This document shows positions 1 to 6,425 of a DNA stretch of 12,398 nucleotides, one piece after another; the stretch's first letter is position 1; each line of letters starts with the position of its first letter. The notes beneath the pieces were generated by a model. The model saw only the letters and a list, made by a program, of their open reading frames with translations, was not told where the DNA came from and ran no database searches. This DNA comes from Puniceicoccales bacterium (GTDB lineage Bacteria > Verrucomicrobiota > Verrucomicrobiia > Opitutales > JAIRKQ01). The stretch covers positions 1 to 12,398 of the forward strand of contig JAISBO010000064.1 in the NCBI GenBank assembly GCA_031266155.1. Reading direction: 5' to 3'. Made by a program: the position numbers and the translations under genes.

Positions 1-467
1 TGGGTATCCTTTTTCTTTACCACCATCGCAAATCGTTCCGGCTTTTCCAAAAATAGCTTGGCCACGGAAAATAGTTCATAGGTCTTATGGGTAGACTTTA
101 GGGTAGAAGCTATGGCATCAAAAACTGTGTCATTGGGATAGAATTCGACATCGACTATCGGTTCGAAAGGCCGATGAAGGCTTTGAGCCCTCGGGAAATC
201 CCTGCCATACCTATTTCTAGCTGGTCTATCAGACCTTTGGGGCCTGGCACCATCCCGGGGAAAATCTCTCCCTTTGTTCCCTCCCTGCCAAGAATTTCTT
301 TTAAAACCCACGCCATTGGGGGTATGCCCTGACCTGCGAAAACTTTTTTTATCGCCTTTCGTGTGTGGATTAGAAAAATCTTCTACTTTTTGCTTTTCCC
401 ACTTCGGCTGAAACGAAAAATTTTCTAACTCACTTAAATCGGCAATATTGTCTCCTTTACTTGACAT
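1..467 (-). CDS. Hypothetical Arg-rich protein, C-terminus cut by window edge
   Basis: Partial gene reading leftwards from an ATG at 467 and open to base 1, with 155 codons visible. Three zones can be seen. Residues 1-60 are polar. Residues about 62-100 are basic, low-complexity and Arg/Gly/Pro-rich, probably disordered, with GRDFPR present twice (67-71 region and 88-93). From about residue 103 there is a folded-looking segment containing VDVEFYPNDTVFDAI and then TYELFSVAKLFLEKPERF (129-146). I recall that last motif from uncharacterised verrucomicrobial proteins, so this is probably a conserved family member, but I know of no function. The basic linker could bind nucleic acid (inference only). 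It lies 19 nt after the small lipoprotein gene on the same strand and may be co-transcribed with it. A weak GTAGGG sits just before the start. Confidence 0.75.
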   Translation of the reverse strand, partial: MSSKGDNIADLSELENFSFQPKWEKQKVEDFSNPHTKGDKKSFRRSGHTPNGVGFKRNSWQGGNKGRDFPRDGARPQRSDRPARNRYGRDFPRAQSLHRPFEPIVDVEFYPNDTVFDAIASTLKSTHKTYELFSVAKLFLEKPERFAMVVKKKDT

Positions 468-486
468 AGTACCCTACTTTAATTTC

Positions 487-843
487 CTAATGGAGCAAAT
501 CCTGCTTCGTTTTTTCGAACTCAAGTTTTTCTTTTTCCAAATCAATCCGTTGACGTTCCACTTCGAGCTTTTGTTTTTCAAGTTCCAACACGCTATCGCC
601 GGTGTGCTCAGCTGTTCCTTCCGATGAAGAGGTAGCTTTTGTGGACGGCTTCTGTCCCTTTTGTAGGGCATCCGCCGTTCCGTCGGCTAATCCTCCCTTG
701 GCACCTGCACCGGTGCCAAGGGCAGCACCACCCAATGTTCCACTTGTCTGTGTGCACCCGGCAACAATTGGGAACAAACAAAAGATTAAACACACTAATA
801 AACTTCTAGACGCTAATTTTTCCTTTTTCATGGAGGTAAACAT
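487..843 (-). CDS. Small lipoprotein with glycine-rich segment and heptad-repeat tail
   Basis: A 118-residue predicted lipoprotein. A basic N-terminus (MKKEK) and hydrophobic core lead to a lipobox, VAGC, with the acylated cysteine at residue 30. A glycine/alanine-rich stretch (35-54, starting GTLGGAALG) resembles glycine-zipper segments that insert in or lie against membranes. A Ser/Thr/Lys linker follows. The C-terminal tail is almost purely four consecutive 7-residue units (86-113: LELEKQK, LEVERQR, IDLEKEK, LEFEKTK), which predicts a charged helix or coiled coil. The start is uncertain: ATG at 843 has AGGAA about 11 nt upstream, while ATG at 831 (MKKEK) gives a more typical signal peptide. 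It lies 30 nt downstream of prmA on the same strand. The likely location is the cell envelope. The specific role is unknown and I do not recognise a named family. Confidence 0.8.
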   Translation of the reverse strand: MFTSMKKEKLASRSLLVCLIFCLFPIVAGCTQTSGTLGGAALGTGAGAKGGLADGTADALQKGQKPSTKATSSSEGTAEHTGDSVLELEKQKLEVERQRIDLEKEKLEFEKTKQDLLH

Positions 844-873
844 GGTCTATTTCATTCCTAAAAGCAAGTAAAA

Positions 874-1764
874 TTATCCGCGAAAATATGCCAATAGGGA
901 CCATTCCCCGTCGTCCATTGAGCTTTCTACCACGGATGGCCATCTTTTTTTAATAAATTTTGTGAATTCGGAAGCCACATCAAATTTTTCGTTCTTCAAA
1001 ATCCCGCTTATACATAATAACCCACCGGGCTTCACAGAATTCACCAGCAAATCGGCATTCTCGGTGAGAACGTTGGATAAGATATTGGCCATCAACAAAT
1101 CTGCATGTCTGCCCAGTAGACTCACCCTAACATCGCCAGTAACAAAATCCATCTGGTCCAAAAACAGCCCATTCGCCAGTGCATTTTCTTGGCTAATTCT
1201 TACGGCATCCGCGTCGATGTCGATAAATGTGGCGTGGGACAATCCCAATTTGAGGGCCGAAATGCCCAATATGCCAGAACCACAGCCAATGTCGATACAA
1301 CTTTTTATCATCAAATCGTTGGTCTTCCTGTACAGGCTTTTGAACATTACCAGTGCCCGGGCGCACAGCTGTGAAGTTTCATGACTCCCAGATCCAAATG
1401 CCATCCCGGGCTCTATGAATATCCCCGTTCCTCCCTCGGGAATTTCAATTTCATCTTTCAGAAAAGTTGGAACCCAGTATAAATCCTCACATTTCCATAG
1501 CCTGGCAGATTTTCTATATGCCTCTTCCCAATCGGAAGGCTCTATGGTTACCGTTTCAGCGTTTCCTAGGTCGCTAAAGGCGGACTTTATCTTGGCGAAA
1601 TCTTCATTGCCGGTCCGCTCATCGGGAACGTAGCCACATAAAAAGTTTTCATCCTGTAGGCAATCTTTCTCGATACTCCAACAAACCAATTCTTGGTCGT
1701 CCAAAAATTCACCGATTAAACCTACGCTTTCCTGGGATGAAATTTTCGAAAAAAACTTTAGCAT
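874..1764 (-). CDS. prmA: Ribosomal protein L11 methyltransferase PrmA
   Basis: A 296-residue SAM-dependent methyltransferase that trimethylates lysines and the N-terminus of ribosomal protein L11 in the cytoplasm. The family signature PGMAFGSGSHET is at residues 119-130 (usual form PGxAFGTGxHxTT). The SAM-binding glycine loop IDIGCGSGILG is at 157-167, and the acidic ribose-contacting strand FIDIDADAV at 180-188. The substrate-site motif is ANILSNVL (226-233), with Asn227 in the position of the family's NIL motif. The N-terminal about 115 residues, which bind L11, are weakly conserved, as is normal for the family. Overall length matches typical PrmA (about 290-310). It starts at ATG 1764 without a clear ribosome-binding site, shortly after the probable terminator of the upstream lipoprotein gene. 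PrmA is usually dispensable, so it gives little information about lifestyle. Confidence 0.93.
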   Translation of the reverse strand: MLKFFSKISSQESVGLIGEFLDDQELVCWSIEKDCLQDENFLCGYVPDERTGNEDFAKIKSAFSDLGNAETVTIEPSDWEEAYRKSARLWKCEDLYWVPTFLKDEIEIPEGGTGIFIEPGMAFGSGSHETSQLCARALVMFKSLYRKTNDLMIKSCIDIGCGSGILGISALKLGLSHATFIDIDADAVRISQENALANGLFLDQMDFVTGDVRVSLLGRHADLLMANILSNVLTENADLLVNSVKPGGLLCISGILKNEKFDVASEFTKFIKKRWPSVVESSMDDGEWSLLAYFRG

Positions 1765-1791
1765 ATCTTCTGCTTAAAAACTTCTTCGTTT

Positions 1792-1827
1792 AAAAAAGCA
1801 GGGTAATTTTTTTGTTTATTCCTGCTT
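1792..1827 (-). terminator. Probable Rho-independent terminator after the conserved lipoprotein gene
   Basis: Read on the minus strand, AAGCAGG (1827-1821) pairs with CCTGCTT (1802-1796) across an 18-nt AT-rich loop, and the stem runs directly into a T-run (1797-1792). It lies about 20 nt past the lipoprotein stop codon and just upstream of prmA. The long loop makes it weaker than a textbook terminator, so some read-through into prmA is possible. Confidence 0.6.
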
Positions 1828-1847
1828 CCCAAGCCTGCCTGCCGAAA

Positions 1848-2945
1848 TTACCTCCCTACTGGAATCGTTAGCGTTGGAATAACGTCAGCCGATGAGGCTT
1901 CGCCTGCCTGAAGATTAAACAACATCGAAACAAACATAAAGGTGGATTTCGAGTGTAAATCATTGTCCGCGATATAAAACCAGTGGCCGCGGTAGTATGT
2001 GGCGACAAAAGCGTCACGTGGTTTTTCTTTGGAACAATATACCCTCAATAATGTGCCGCTTGCATTTTGTGACCAGTCGAATACCGATCCGTCTTTCGTA
2101 ACCGTCGTTTGGACCACACCATTTTCTATATCTTCGAATGGAACATCTACGGCATGGGATAGGTAAAATAAGACCCCCATCAATGACCTTGTACGAACTA
2201 CCAAACCATTACTACCAGCTTTCAAAAAGTTACTGTCAAAGAAAAATTCATTTTTATTTGGGTCGAGGTCGAGAATTTGTTTAAATTTGATGACGTCTGC
2301 ATGGTTTGCTGTATCTTGCTTTATACGCATAATCAAACCTTGTTGGTTATTAGGATCGACACCAATGGCAATGAGATTGGCATTCTCTAATTTTTTTAGC
2401 AAATCCGTCATTTCATAAAATTTTTCATAGTTTGGCTTCTCTCGTGGAGTTGGTCCCGAAGCACTTGGTGCATTTTCCACGTCATTTATTTTTTCAACAC
2501 ACGTGTTGAATACCCTCTGCAATTTCCAACCAGAAGAAGACATGCCCAGGGTTATGTTTAATGGAATTGGTGTCATCAGGTATTTGATAAACTCTTTCCC
2601 CCGTATGGGACGATAGGAAATTGTTGGAATTTGATAATTTTTCATTAAAAAAGTTGGAACAACTTTTGTTTTACTGGCAGTATCGCGGGGAAACCATTCG
2701 AGAGCTTTCAAACCACTGTCGGCTCCGGCATTGCGCGATTCCGTTATGCCGTTAACCTCTAGGAAAAAAGGATTTTCGCGATATTTTAAACGAACGATAT
2801 TCAACAATAGTTGACTGTCTATGACCGACACCACAGCATTATTATATCGAGGATGGGAATGTTCAATCATTTTAGGTCCCATGGATTGGCATCCCACACT
2901 TCCTATCGTTGCCGCAACACACATTGTTCTTAATAATTTGTTCAT
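1848..2945 (-). CDS. Conserved uncharacterised lipoprotein
   Basis: A 365-residue protein from ATG 2945. The signal peptide MNKLLRTMCVAATIGSVGC ends in a lipobox with cysteine 19, so it should be a periplasm-facing lipoprotein. Just after the cysteine comes a conserved-looking block, GPKMIEHSHPRYNNAV, and then SQLLLNIVRLKYRENPFFLEV in two pieces (about 41-62). The C-terminal block has KEKPRDAFVATYYRGHWFYI and DNDLHSKSTFMFVSMLF. I recall this head-and-tail pattern (LLNIV.LRY..PVFLDV; YRG.WFYIDD.D..SK.TF) from a widespread family of unnamed bacterial proteins; its function is unknown to me. An in-frame TTG 33 nt upstream would add eleven residues before the signal peptide and overlaps the likely promoter, so I chose the ATG. 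It is preceded by ispH on the same strand but has its own promoter and terminator. Confidence 0.82.
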   Translation of the reverse strand: MNKLLRTMCVAATIGSVGCQSMGPKMIEHSHPRYNNAVVSVIDSQLLLNIVRLKYRENPFFLEVNGITESRNAGADSGLKALEWFPRDTASKTKVVPTFLMKNYQIPTISYRPIRGKEFIKYLMTPIPLNITLGMSSSGWKLQRVFNTCVEKINDVENAPSASGPTPREKPNYEKFYEMTDLLKKLENANLIAIGVDPNNQQGLIMRIKQDTANHADVIKFKQILDLDPNKNEFFFDSNFLKAGSNGLVVRTRSLMGVLFYLSHAVDVPFEDIENGVVQTTVTKDGSVFDWSQNASGTLLRVYCSKEKPRDAFVATYYRGHWFYIADNDLHSKSTFMFVSMLFNLQAGEASSADVIPTLTIPVGR

Positions 2946-2955
2946 TTGAGCAAAA

Positions 2956-2983
2956 AATATGTGCAATTTTTGTTCCAAGGCAA
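2956..2983 (-). promoter_or_regulatory. Probable sigma-70-type promoter for the conserved lipoprotein
   Basis: On the minus strand, TTGCCT (2983-2978), a 16-nt spacer and CATATT (2961-2956). The -10 ends 10 nt before the ATG at 2945, which predicts a transcript with only about 4 nt of leader. This agrees with the absence of a Shine-Dalgarno sequence. It is predicted from hexamer matches only. Confidence 0.4.
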
Positions 2984-3048
2984 GAAAATTTTTTTACATT
3001 TATAGGTAAATCGAAAACTCACGGAGTAAAAATTAGAATATTTCCCGT

Positions 3049-3906
3049 TTAATTTTCCAATGCCAGGAGGTCGGAAACCATTTGCTTCGTTGTTTTTTCG
3101 TCCGTTGATGCCCCGCCTATGACCCCAATTACTTGGAAAATTTTTAGTTTTTGAATTGGTAAATCTGTGACAGTTTCCACATGGAACGCAGTTAAACCGA
3201 TCTTTTGGGTGATTTGTGCCAACGTTCGGGTGTTATTGGAGTGTATCCCTCCGGCAATAACGACGGCCTGCACCCCTTCCTTTTTAAAATTCAAGATGGC
3301 CTGTTGGCGTCTACGGGATGAACCGCAAATGGTATTTTTTATTTCGGTGTGTGGATATCTTTTAGAAATTTTGCTGGTAAAACTTTTGAAGAAACTTTCG
3401 TCGATGGTAGATTGGACAATCACCAATACTTGACCTAGGCTATCTTTTAAGTGACTCAATTCTTCCTCGGAATTTATTATGCACCCCCTGCCATTTTTTG
3501 CAAAACTTGCCAACGTCTGTACTTCTGGATGAAATTTGTCCCCGACAATTAGGATGGTTTTCCCTTTTTCTGATTCGCATTCTACCATTTTTGATATCTT
3601 GGAAACATGTGGACAGGTCCCATCAATGACGGTATTAAAAAGTTTATGGAATTTGCCCCATTGACCTTTGGGGCACCCATGGGCACGGATTAGGAGAGCA
3701 TCTTGCGGAGTAATTTTCTCCAAATCACAATCCCTGAGTAATTTTACACCGGCAGCTTTCACGTTTTCCATGACCTCTTTATTGTGGACGAGTTCGCCGG
3801 CAACATATACTCGCCCGGCACATTGCCTACATGCACCATAGGCCAGTCCGAGGGCACGTCTTACTCCGCCACAAAATCCAGAAACATTTGCTACGATTAT
3901 CTTCAC
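3049..3906 (-). CDS. ispH: 4-hydroxy-3-methylbut-2-enyl diphosphate reductase IspH
   Basis: A 285-residue [4Fe-4S] enzyme that performs the last step of the MEP isoprenoid pathway, reducing HMBPP to IPP and DMAPP in the cytoplasm. The three cluster-ligand cysteines are present: Cys12 in GFCGGV, Cys98 in DGTCPHV and Cys194 in NTICGSS. Substrate-binding residues are also in place: His41 (ELVHNKEVM), His76 (RAHGCP), His126 and Glu128 (FHPEVQ), Thr167 (QSTID), Ser223/Asn225 (HSNNTRTL) and Ser267 (GGASTDE). The length is somewhat shorter than E. coli IspH (about 316), with the difference at the C-terminus. The start is GTG at 3906, directly preceding KIIVANVSGFCGG. There is no Shine-Dalgarno sequence, but a promoter lies 9 nt upstream. 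Functionally it feeds UppS, which is encoded later in the window on the other strand. Confidence 0.94.
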   Translation of the reverse strand: MKIIVANVSGFCGGVRRALGLAYGACRQCAGRVYVAGELVHNKEVMENVKAAGVKLLRDCDLEKITPQDALLIRAHGCPKGQWGKFHKLFNTVIDGTCPHVSKISKMVECESEKGKTILIVGDKFHPEVQTLASFAKNGRGCIINSEEELSHLKDSLGQVLVIVQSTIDESFFKSFTSKISKRYPHTEIKNTICGSSRRRQQAILNFKKEGVQAVVIAGGIHSNNTRTLAQITQKIGLTAFHVETVTDLPIQKLKIFQVIGVIGGASTDEKTTKQMVSDLLALEN

Positions 3907-3915
3907 AGATATTCG

Positions 3916-3943
3916 ATCATTTTGGCAAAATAGTAAAAGTCAA
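3916..3943 (-). promoter_or_regulatory. Probable promoter of ispH
   Basis: On the minus strand, TTGACT (3943-3938, 5 of 6 to consensus), a 16-nt spacer and AATGAT (3921-3916, 4 of 6). The -10 ends 9 nt before the GTG start, so the predicted transcript begins about 3 nt upstream of the coding sequence. The geometry matches the promoters of the lipoprotein gene and the pilM-like gene. Confidence 0.5.
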
Positions 3944-4026
3944 CGCCCTGCTTCCGTTGATTATTTTGTTGCAAAGACGTAAAAATCAGCAAAAAATGCA
4001 TGTCCTTGCAATTCGAACACCCATAG

Positions 4027-4365
4027 ATGAACATAATTTTTTTATACCCCCATGCTCTGTTGTTTTTATTGGCTTTGCCGATTTTTAAAGGTATTTACCG
4101 TAAACACGTTCGTCAACCATCCATTTTAATTCCCAATGTGTCACTGTTGAAAAAAATCATTGGAAGGAGCGTAAAACCTTCCGGAAGTGCTCTTATTCAT
4201 TGTAGAATACTTGCGGTGCTACTATTATTATTGGCCTATGCGGAACCAATGGTTATCATGGAAACATTGATAATACGGTGTAACCACTATCTAGTAATGG
4301 CAAGCCTGGTATGTTTTCTCTTGGAAATGTTTCTACGAAACACTTTCCTACAAAAAATTCCGTAA
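4027..4365 (+). CDS. BatA-like membrane protein lacking the VWA domain
   Basis: A 112-residue membrane protein. Residues 1-22 (FLYPHALLFLLALPIF), the amphipathic stretch SILIPNVSLLKKI (32-44), and the second hydrophobic segment ending in AYAEP (about 59-74) follow the pattern of the BatA/aerotolerance-regulator N-terminal domain, whose second helix normally ends in ALARP just before a VWA domain. Here that domain of about 200 residues is absent. Six or so residues later the sequence reads into a third hydrophobic helix, HYLVMASLVCFLLEMFLR, followed by NTFLQKIP, which matches the usual BatA C-terminal anchor (LLLEhhLRxTxLRxIP). It looks like an intact N-anchor joined in frame to an intact C-anchor. 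It starts at ATG 4027 with no Shine-Dalgarno sequence and is followed 3 nt later by a BatB-like gene with the same defect. Either a remnant or a functional reduced scaffold is possible. The family assignment is from remembered pattern. Confidence 0.65.
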   Translation: MNIIFLYPHALLFLLALPIFKGIYRKHVRQPSILIPNVSLLKKIIGRSVKPSGSALIHCRILAVLLLLLAYAEPMVIMETLIIRCNHYLVMASLVCFLLEMFLRNTFLQKIP

Positions 4366-4368
4366 CCC

Positions 4369-4743
4369 ATGGTTTCCGCCGCTATTAAAGTTTTTTTAGT
4401 CATAGCGATGGCACCATTTTGTGTCGCCCTATTGTTTATCTACGGCATAGGCCGTAGGAATAGAAAATTGAAAATTTTATCGGACGAAAAGATGTTTGGG
4501 AAGATTTTATCGAACTTCAACGGCATAAATTTCGGGATCAAAACATTGCTTTGCGTAGTCATTTCGTGCATATATTCTCTCCTGCTAGTGGGAGATGGGC
4601 AAACGGGGAATTTTCCGTTAAAAATTAGCACATGTCGAGATCTGACAAAATTTTTAATTATTTTACTTATTTTCGAACAATTAGTTTCGGTCAGGAAACA
4701 CGCTAGAAATCATTATTCCGATGGGAAACTACCCCATGTTTGA
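4369..4743 (+). CDS. BatB-like membrane protein lacking the VWA domain
   Basis: A 124-residue membrane protein starting 3 nt after the BatA-like gene. Residues 4-28 form a transmembrane helix ending in GIGRRNRK. The segment KLKILSDEKMFGKILSNFN (33-51) and a second helix ending in GDGQ (75-78) follow the BatB N-terminal pattern (xLxxFGDxxLLxxLL ... LALAxPQ). The VWA domain that should follow is missing, with only about ten residues (TGNFPLKIST) in its place. A third hydrophobic segment, LTKFLIILLIFEQLVSV (92-108), and a basic tail resemble the normal BatB C-terminal anchor (LLLLLELLLSxRR). No metal-ion-dependent adhesion site (DxSxS) remains. The reading frame is clean, with no internal stops. 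BatA and BatB normally work with a MoxR ATPase, and neither partner genes nor a VWA domain are in the window. Confidence 0.62.
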   Translation: MVSAAIKVFLVIAMAPFCVALLFIYGIGRRNRKLKILSDEKMFGKILSNFNGINFGIKTLLCVVISCIYSLLLVGDGQTGNFPLKISTCRDLTKFLIILLIFEQLVSVRKHARNHYSDGKLPHV

Positions 4744-4787
4744 AGATATTTTAGACAAAAATTAGATAAGAATCATTGCAAGATAGC

Positions 4788-4815
4788 TTGAAAAGTTTAT
4801 CAATTCGCATAAAAT
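4788..4815 (+). promoter_or_regulatory. Probable promoter of the pilM-like gene
   Basis: TTGAAA (4788-4793), a 16-nt spacer and TAAAAT (4810-4815, 5 of 6 to consensus). The -10 ends 8 nt before the ATG at 4824, which predicts transcription starting about 2 nt upstream of the gene. No ribosome-binding site is visible, consistent with a leaderless mRNA. It separates the pilus unit from the Bat-like genes. Confidence 0.55.
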
Positions 4816-4823
4816 CTTAAAAA

Positions 4824-6425
4824 ATGGCTAATAGTGTCATAATGCATTGCGGTATGGAATCGATCACCCTGGTGGAAATCGATGGCCAGGGAATTTTCGT
4901 AAAAGTAGAATCCTACGCGATCCAGTCCGAAGAAAATCTTGATGAAAATGTTATGGGTTGGCTACGAGCTTTCGCAAAAGCGGTGTCCCAAATCCCAAAA
5001 GCGACGAAAAAAAACATAACGCTAGTCGTTCCACCCAACGACCAAGTCTTCATAAAACACATTCAAATTCCAGAAGTAACGGAAAAAAGTATTCAGGAAG
5101 CATTTAAATTTGAGTGTGAACATAGCTTCCCTGGGGGGGCCAATGAGTGGTGCTTGGACATTTATCAGAACGATGACCAATCAAATCATGCCCTTGGGGT
5201 TGCCATTCCGAAGGCAGTATCGGAACAAATAGTTGATATCCTGATCCGCAATAAAATAGATTTTTCATATATTTGTCCGGAAATAGTACTCAACACTATC
5301 GCCATTCAGAAATATGCCGATTCTCCAACAAATTCCATGTTGGTACACATGGGAGAAAATTCATCGTATTTATCATGCATTGGAAATGGTGCGGAATACT
5401 TTCGCAGCATACCTATCACGGGAATACATCTAATCAAAACGATTGCAGAATTGCAAAAGGTATCCTTCGACAAGGCCAAGCTTCTCCTTTCGGAATTTTT
5501 TAGCAATCAGGAGGATGAAAATCGTGCATTCATGACCTATTACCTAAAGCAATTTTCTCAAAAATTACGCCAGGAAATTAAAAAATCTGAACTGTTTTAC
5601 TGTAGAACCTTGAGGCAGTATCCGATAAAAAAGTTGTACCTGACTGGCAGCGAAAGCTACCTGTACGATGCATTTAATACCGCAAAGGATATGGAAATTG
5701 TCAATGTGTTTGATATTTTTAAACAGCAATTTGCATGTAATCTGCCTGAAGAGGAGCTGAGGCTCGTAAAAAACAACATGGGGGTACTCGTTGGAGCAGT
5801 ATATTGTTTGAGTTCTAACCAAGTACAACCCTTAAAGCTATTTTCCGTAGACTTTTCAAACCAAATAGAATTTCAGCGCCAAAATTTTGGGTATTTGCTT
5901 ATTTTTATCGTCATGACGTTAGCATTATTGACGGGGTTAAAAATACTAAAAAAAGACGTCATAAATCTTGAGACCAAAAAATCTCGGCTTGAAGCAAAAT
6001 TGCTCGAAGTAAACGCGGATATTATCAGGTATGAAGAAGCCCACGAAGAACATGAACTTTTGCGCTCATTTATCGCGGATGCTAAATTATCCCTGTATTC
6101 TCAAGCCGCTTGGGCAGATTTATTCAACGAAGTCCAATGCAAAATGGAGAACTTAAAAACTGCATGGATAGAATCGTTCACATGGGCGGACAAAAAGGGT
6201 AGCAATGGCAATAACAGGATTAAAGTTTCGGCGAAAACGTGGATCGGTGATGGCGAAACGAAAAGACTAATCAACAAAACCATCGAAGAATTAATGTCGT
6301 CGTTGGGTGAAATAAAGGGAATTGATCACATTGAGAACATACAAATGTCACTGGCAAATGGTGATACTTTACCTTTTTCGTTTGATATAATATTGGGGCA
6401 ACAATCTGAAATTCTTGTAAGATGA
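4824..6425 (+). CDS. pilM: PilM-PilN-like type IV pilus assembly fusion protein
   Basis: A 533-residue two-part protein. Residues 1-335 resemble the actin-like PilM fold: IPEVTEKSIQEAFKFECE (82-99) is the typical PilM segment (hP...h..A...E.E..hPh), SMLVHMGENSSYLS (171-184) is at the second phosphate-loop position, YFRSIPITG (192-200) matches the FxRxIxxGG motif, and LYLTGSESYL (271-280) the adenosine motif. Residues 354-374 form one transmembrane helix, followed by a charged coiled coil (about 375-415) and a C-terminal domain (430-533), the layout of PilN. In most pili PilM is cytoplasmic and binds a short tail of PilN; here the two appear covalently joined. The usual phosphate-loop aspartates (GIDIG, VDIG) are replaced (MHCG, VHMG), so nucleotide binding is doubtful. 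The protein is similar in setting to Akkermansia Amuc_1101. The next gene overlaps by ATGA, implying coupled translation. Confidence 0.8.
   Translation: MANSVIMHCGMESITLVEIDGQGIFVKVESYAIQSEENLDENVMGWLRAFAKAVSQIPKATKKNITLVVPPNDQVFIKHIQIPEVTEKSIQEAFKFECEHSFPGGANEWCLDIYQNDDQSNHALGVAIPKAVSEQIVDILIRNKIDFSYICPEIVLNTIAIQKYADSPTNSMLVHMGENSSYLSCIGNGAEYFRSIPITGIHLIKTIAELQKVSFDKAKLLLSEFFSNQEDENRAFMTYYLKQFSQKLRQEIKKSELFYCRTLRQYPIKKLYLTGSESYLYDAFNTAKDMEIVNVFDIFKQQFACNLPEEELRLVKNNMGVLVGAVYCLSSNQVQPLKLFSVDFSNQIEFQRQNFGYLLIFIVMTLALLTGLKILKKDVINLETKKSRLEAKLLEVNADIIRYEEAHEEHELLRSFIADAKLSLYSQAAWADLFNEVQCKMENLKTAWIESFTWADKKGSNGNNRIKVSAKTWIGDGETKRLINKTIEELMSSLGEIKGIDHIENIQMSLANGDTLPFSFDIILGQQSEILVR

Noticed and set aside
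962..1384. 140-codon plus-strand open frame opposite prmA
   Set aside because: It covers the SAM-binding domain of prmA in antisense. PrmA motifs are unambiguous on the minus strand.
2946..2978. Extended lipoprotein start at TTG 2978
   Set aside because: It would put eleven residues before a normal signal peptide and overlaps the predicted promoter. ATG 2945 gives a standard lipoprotein signal.
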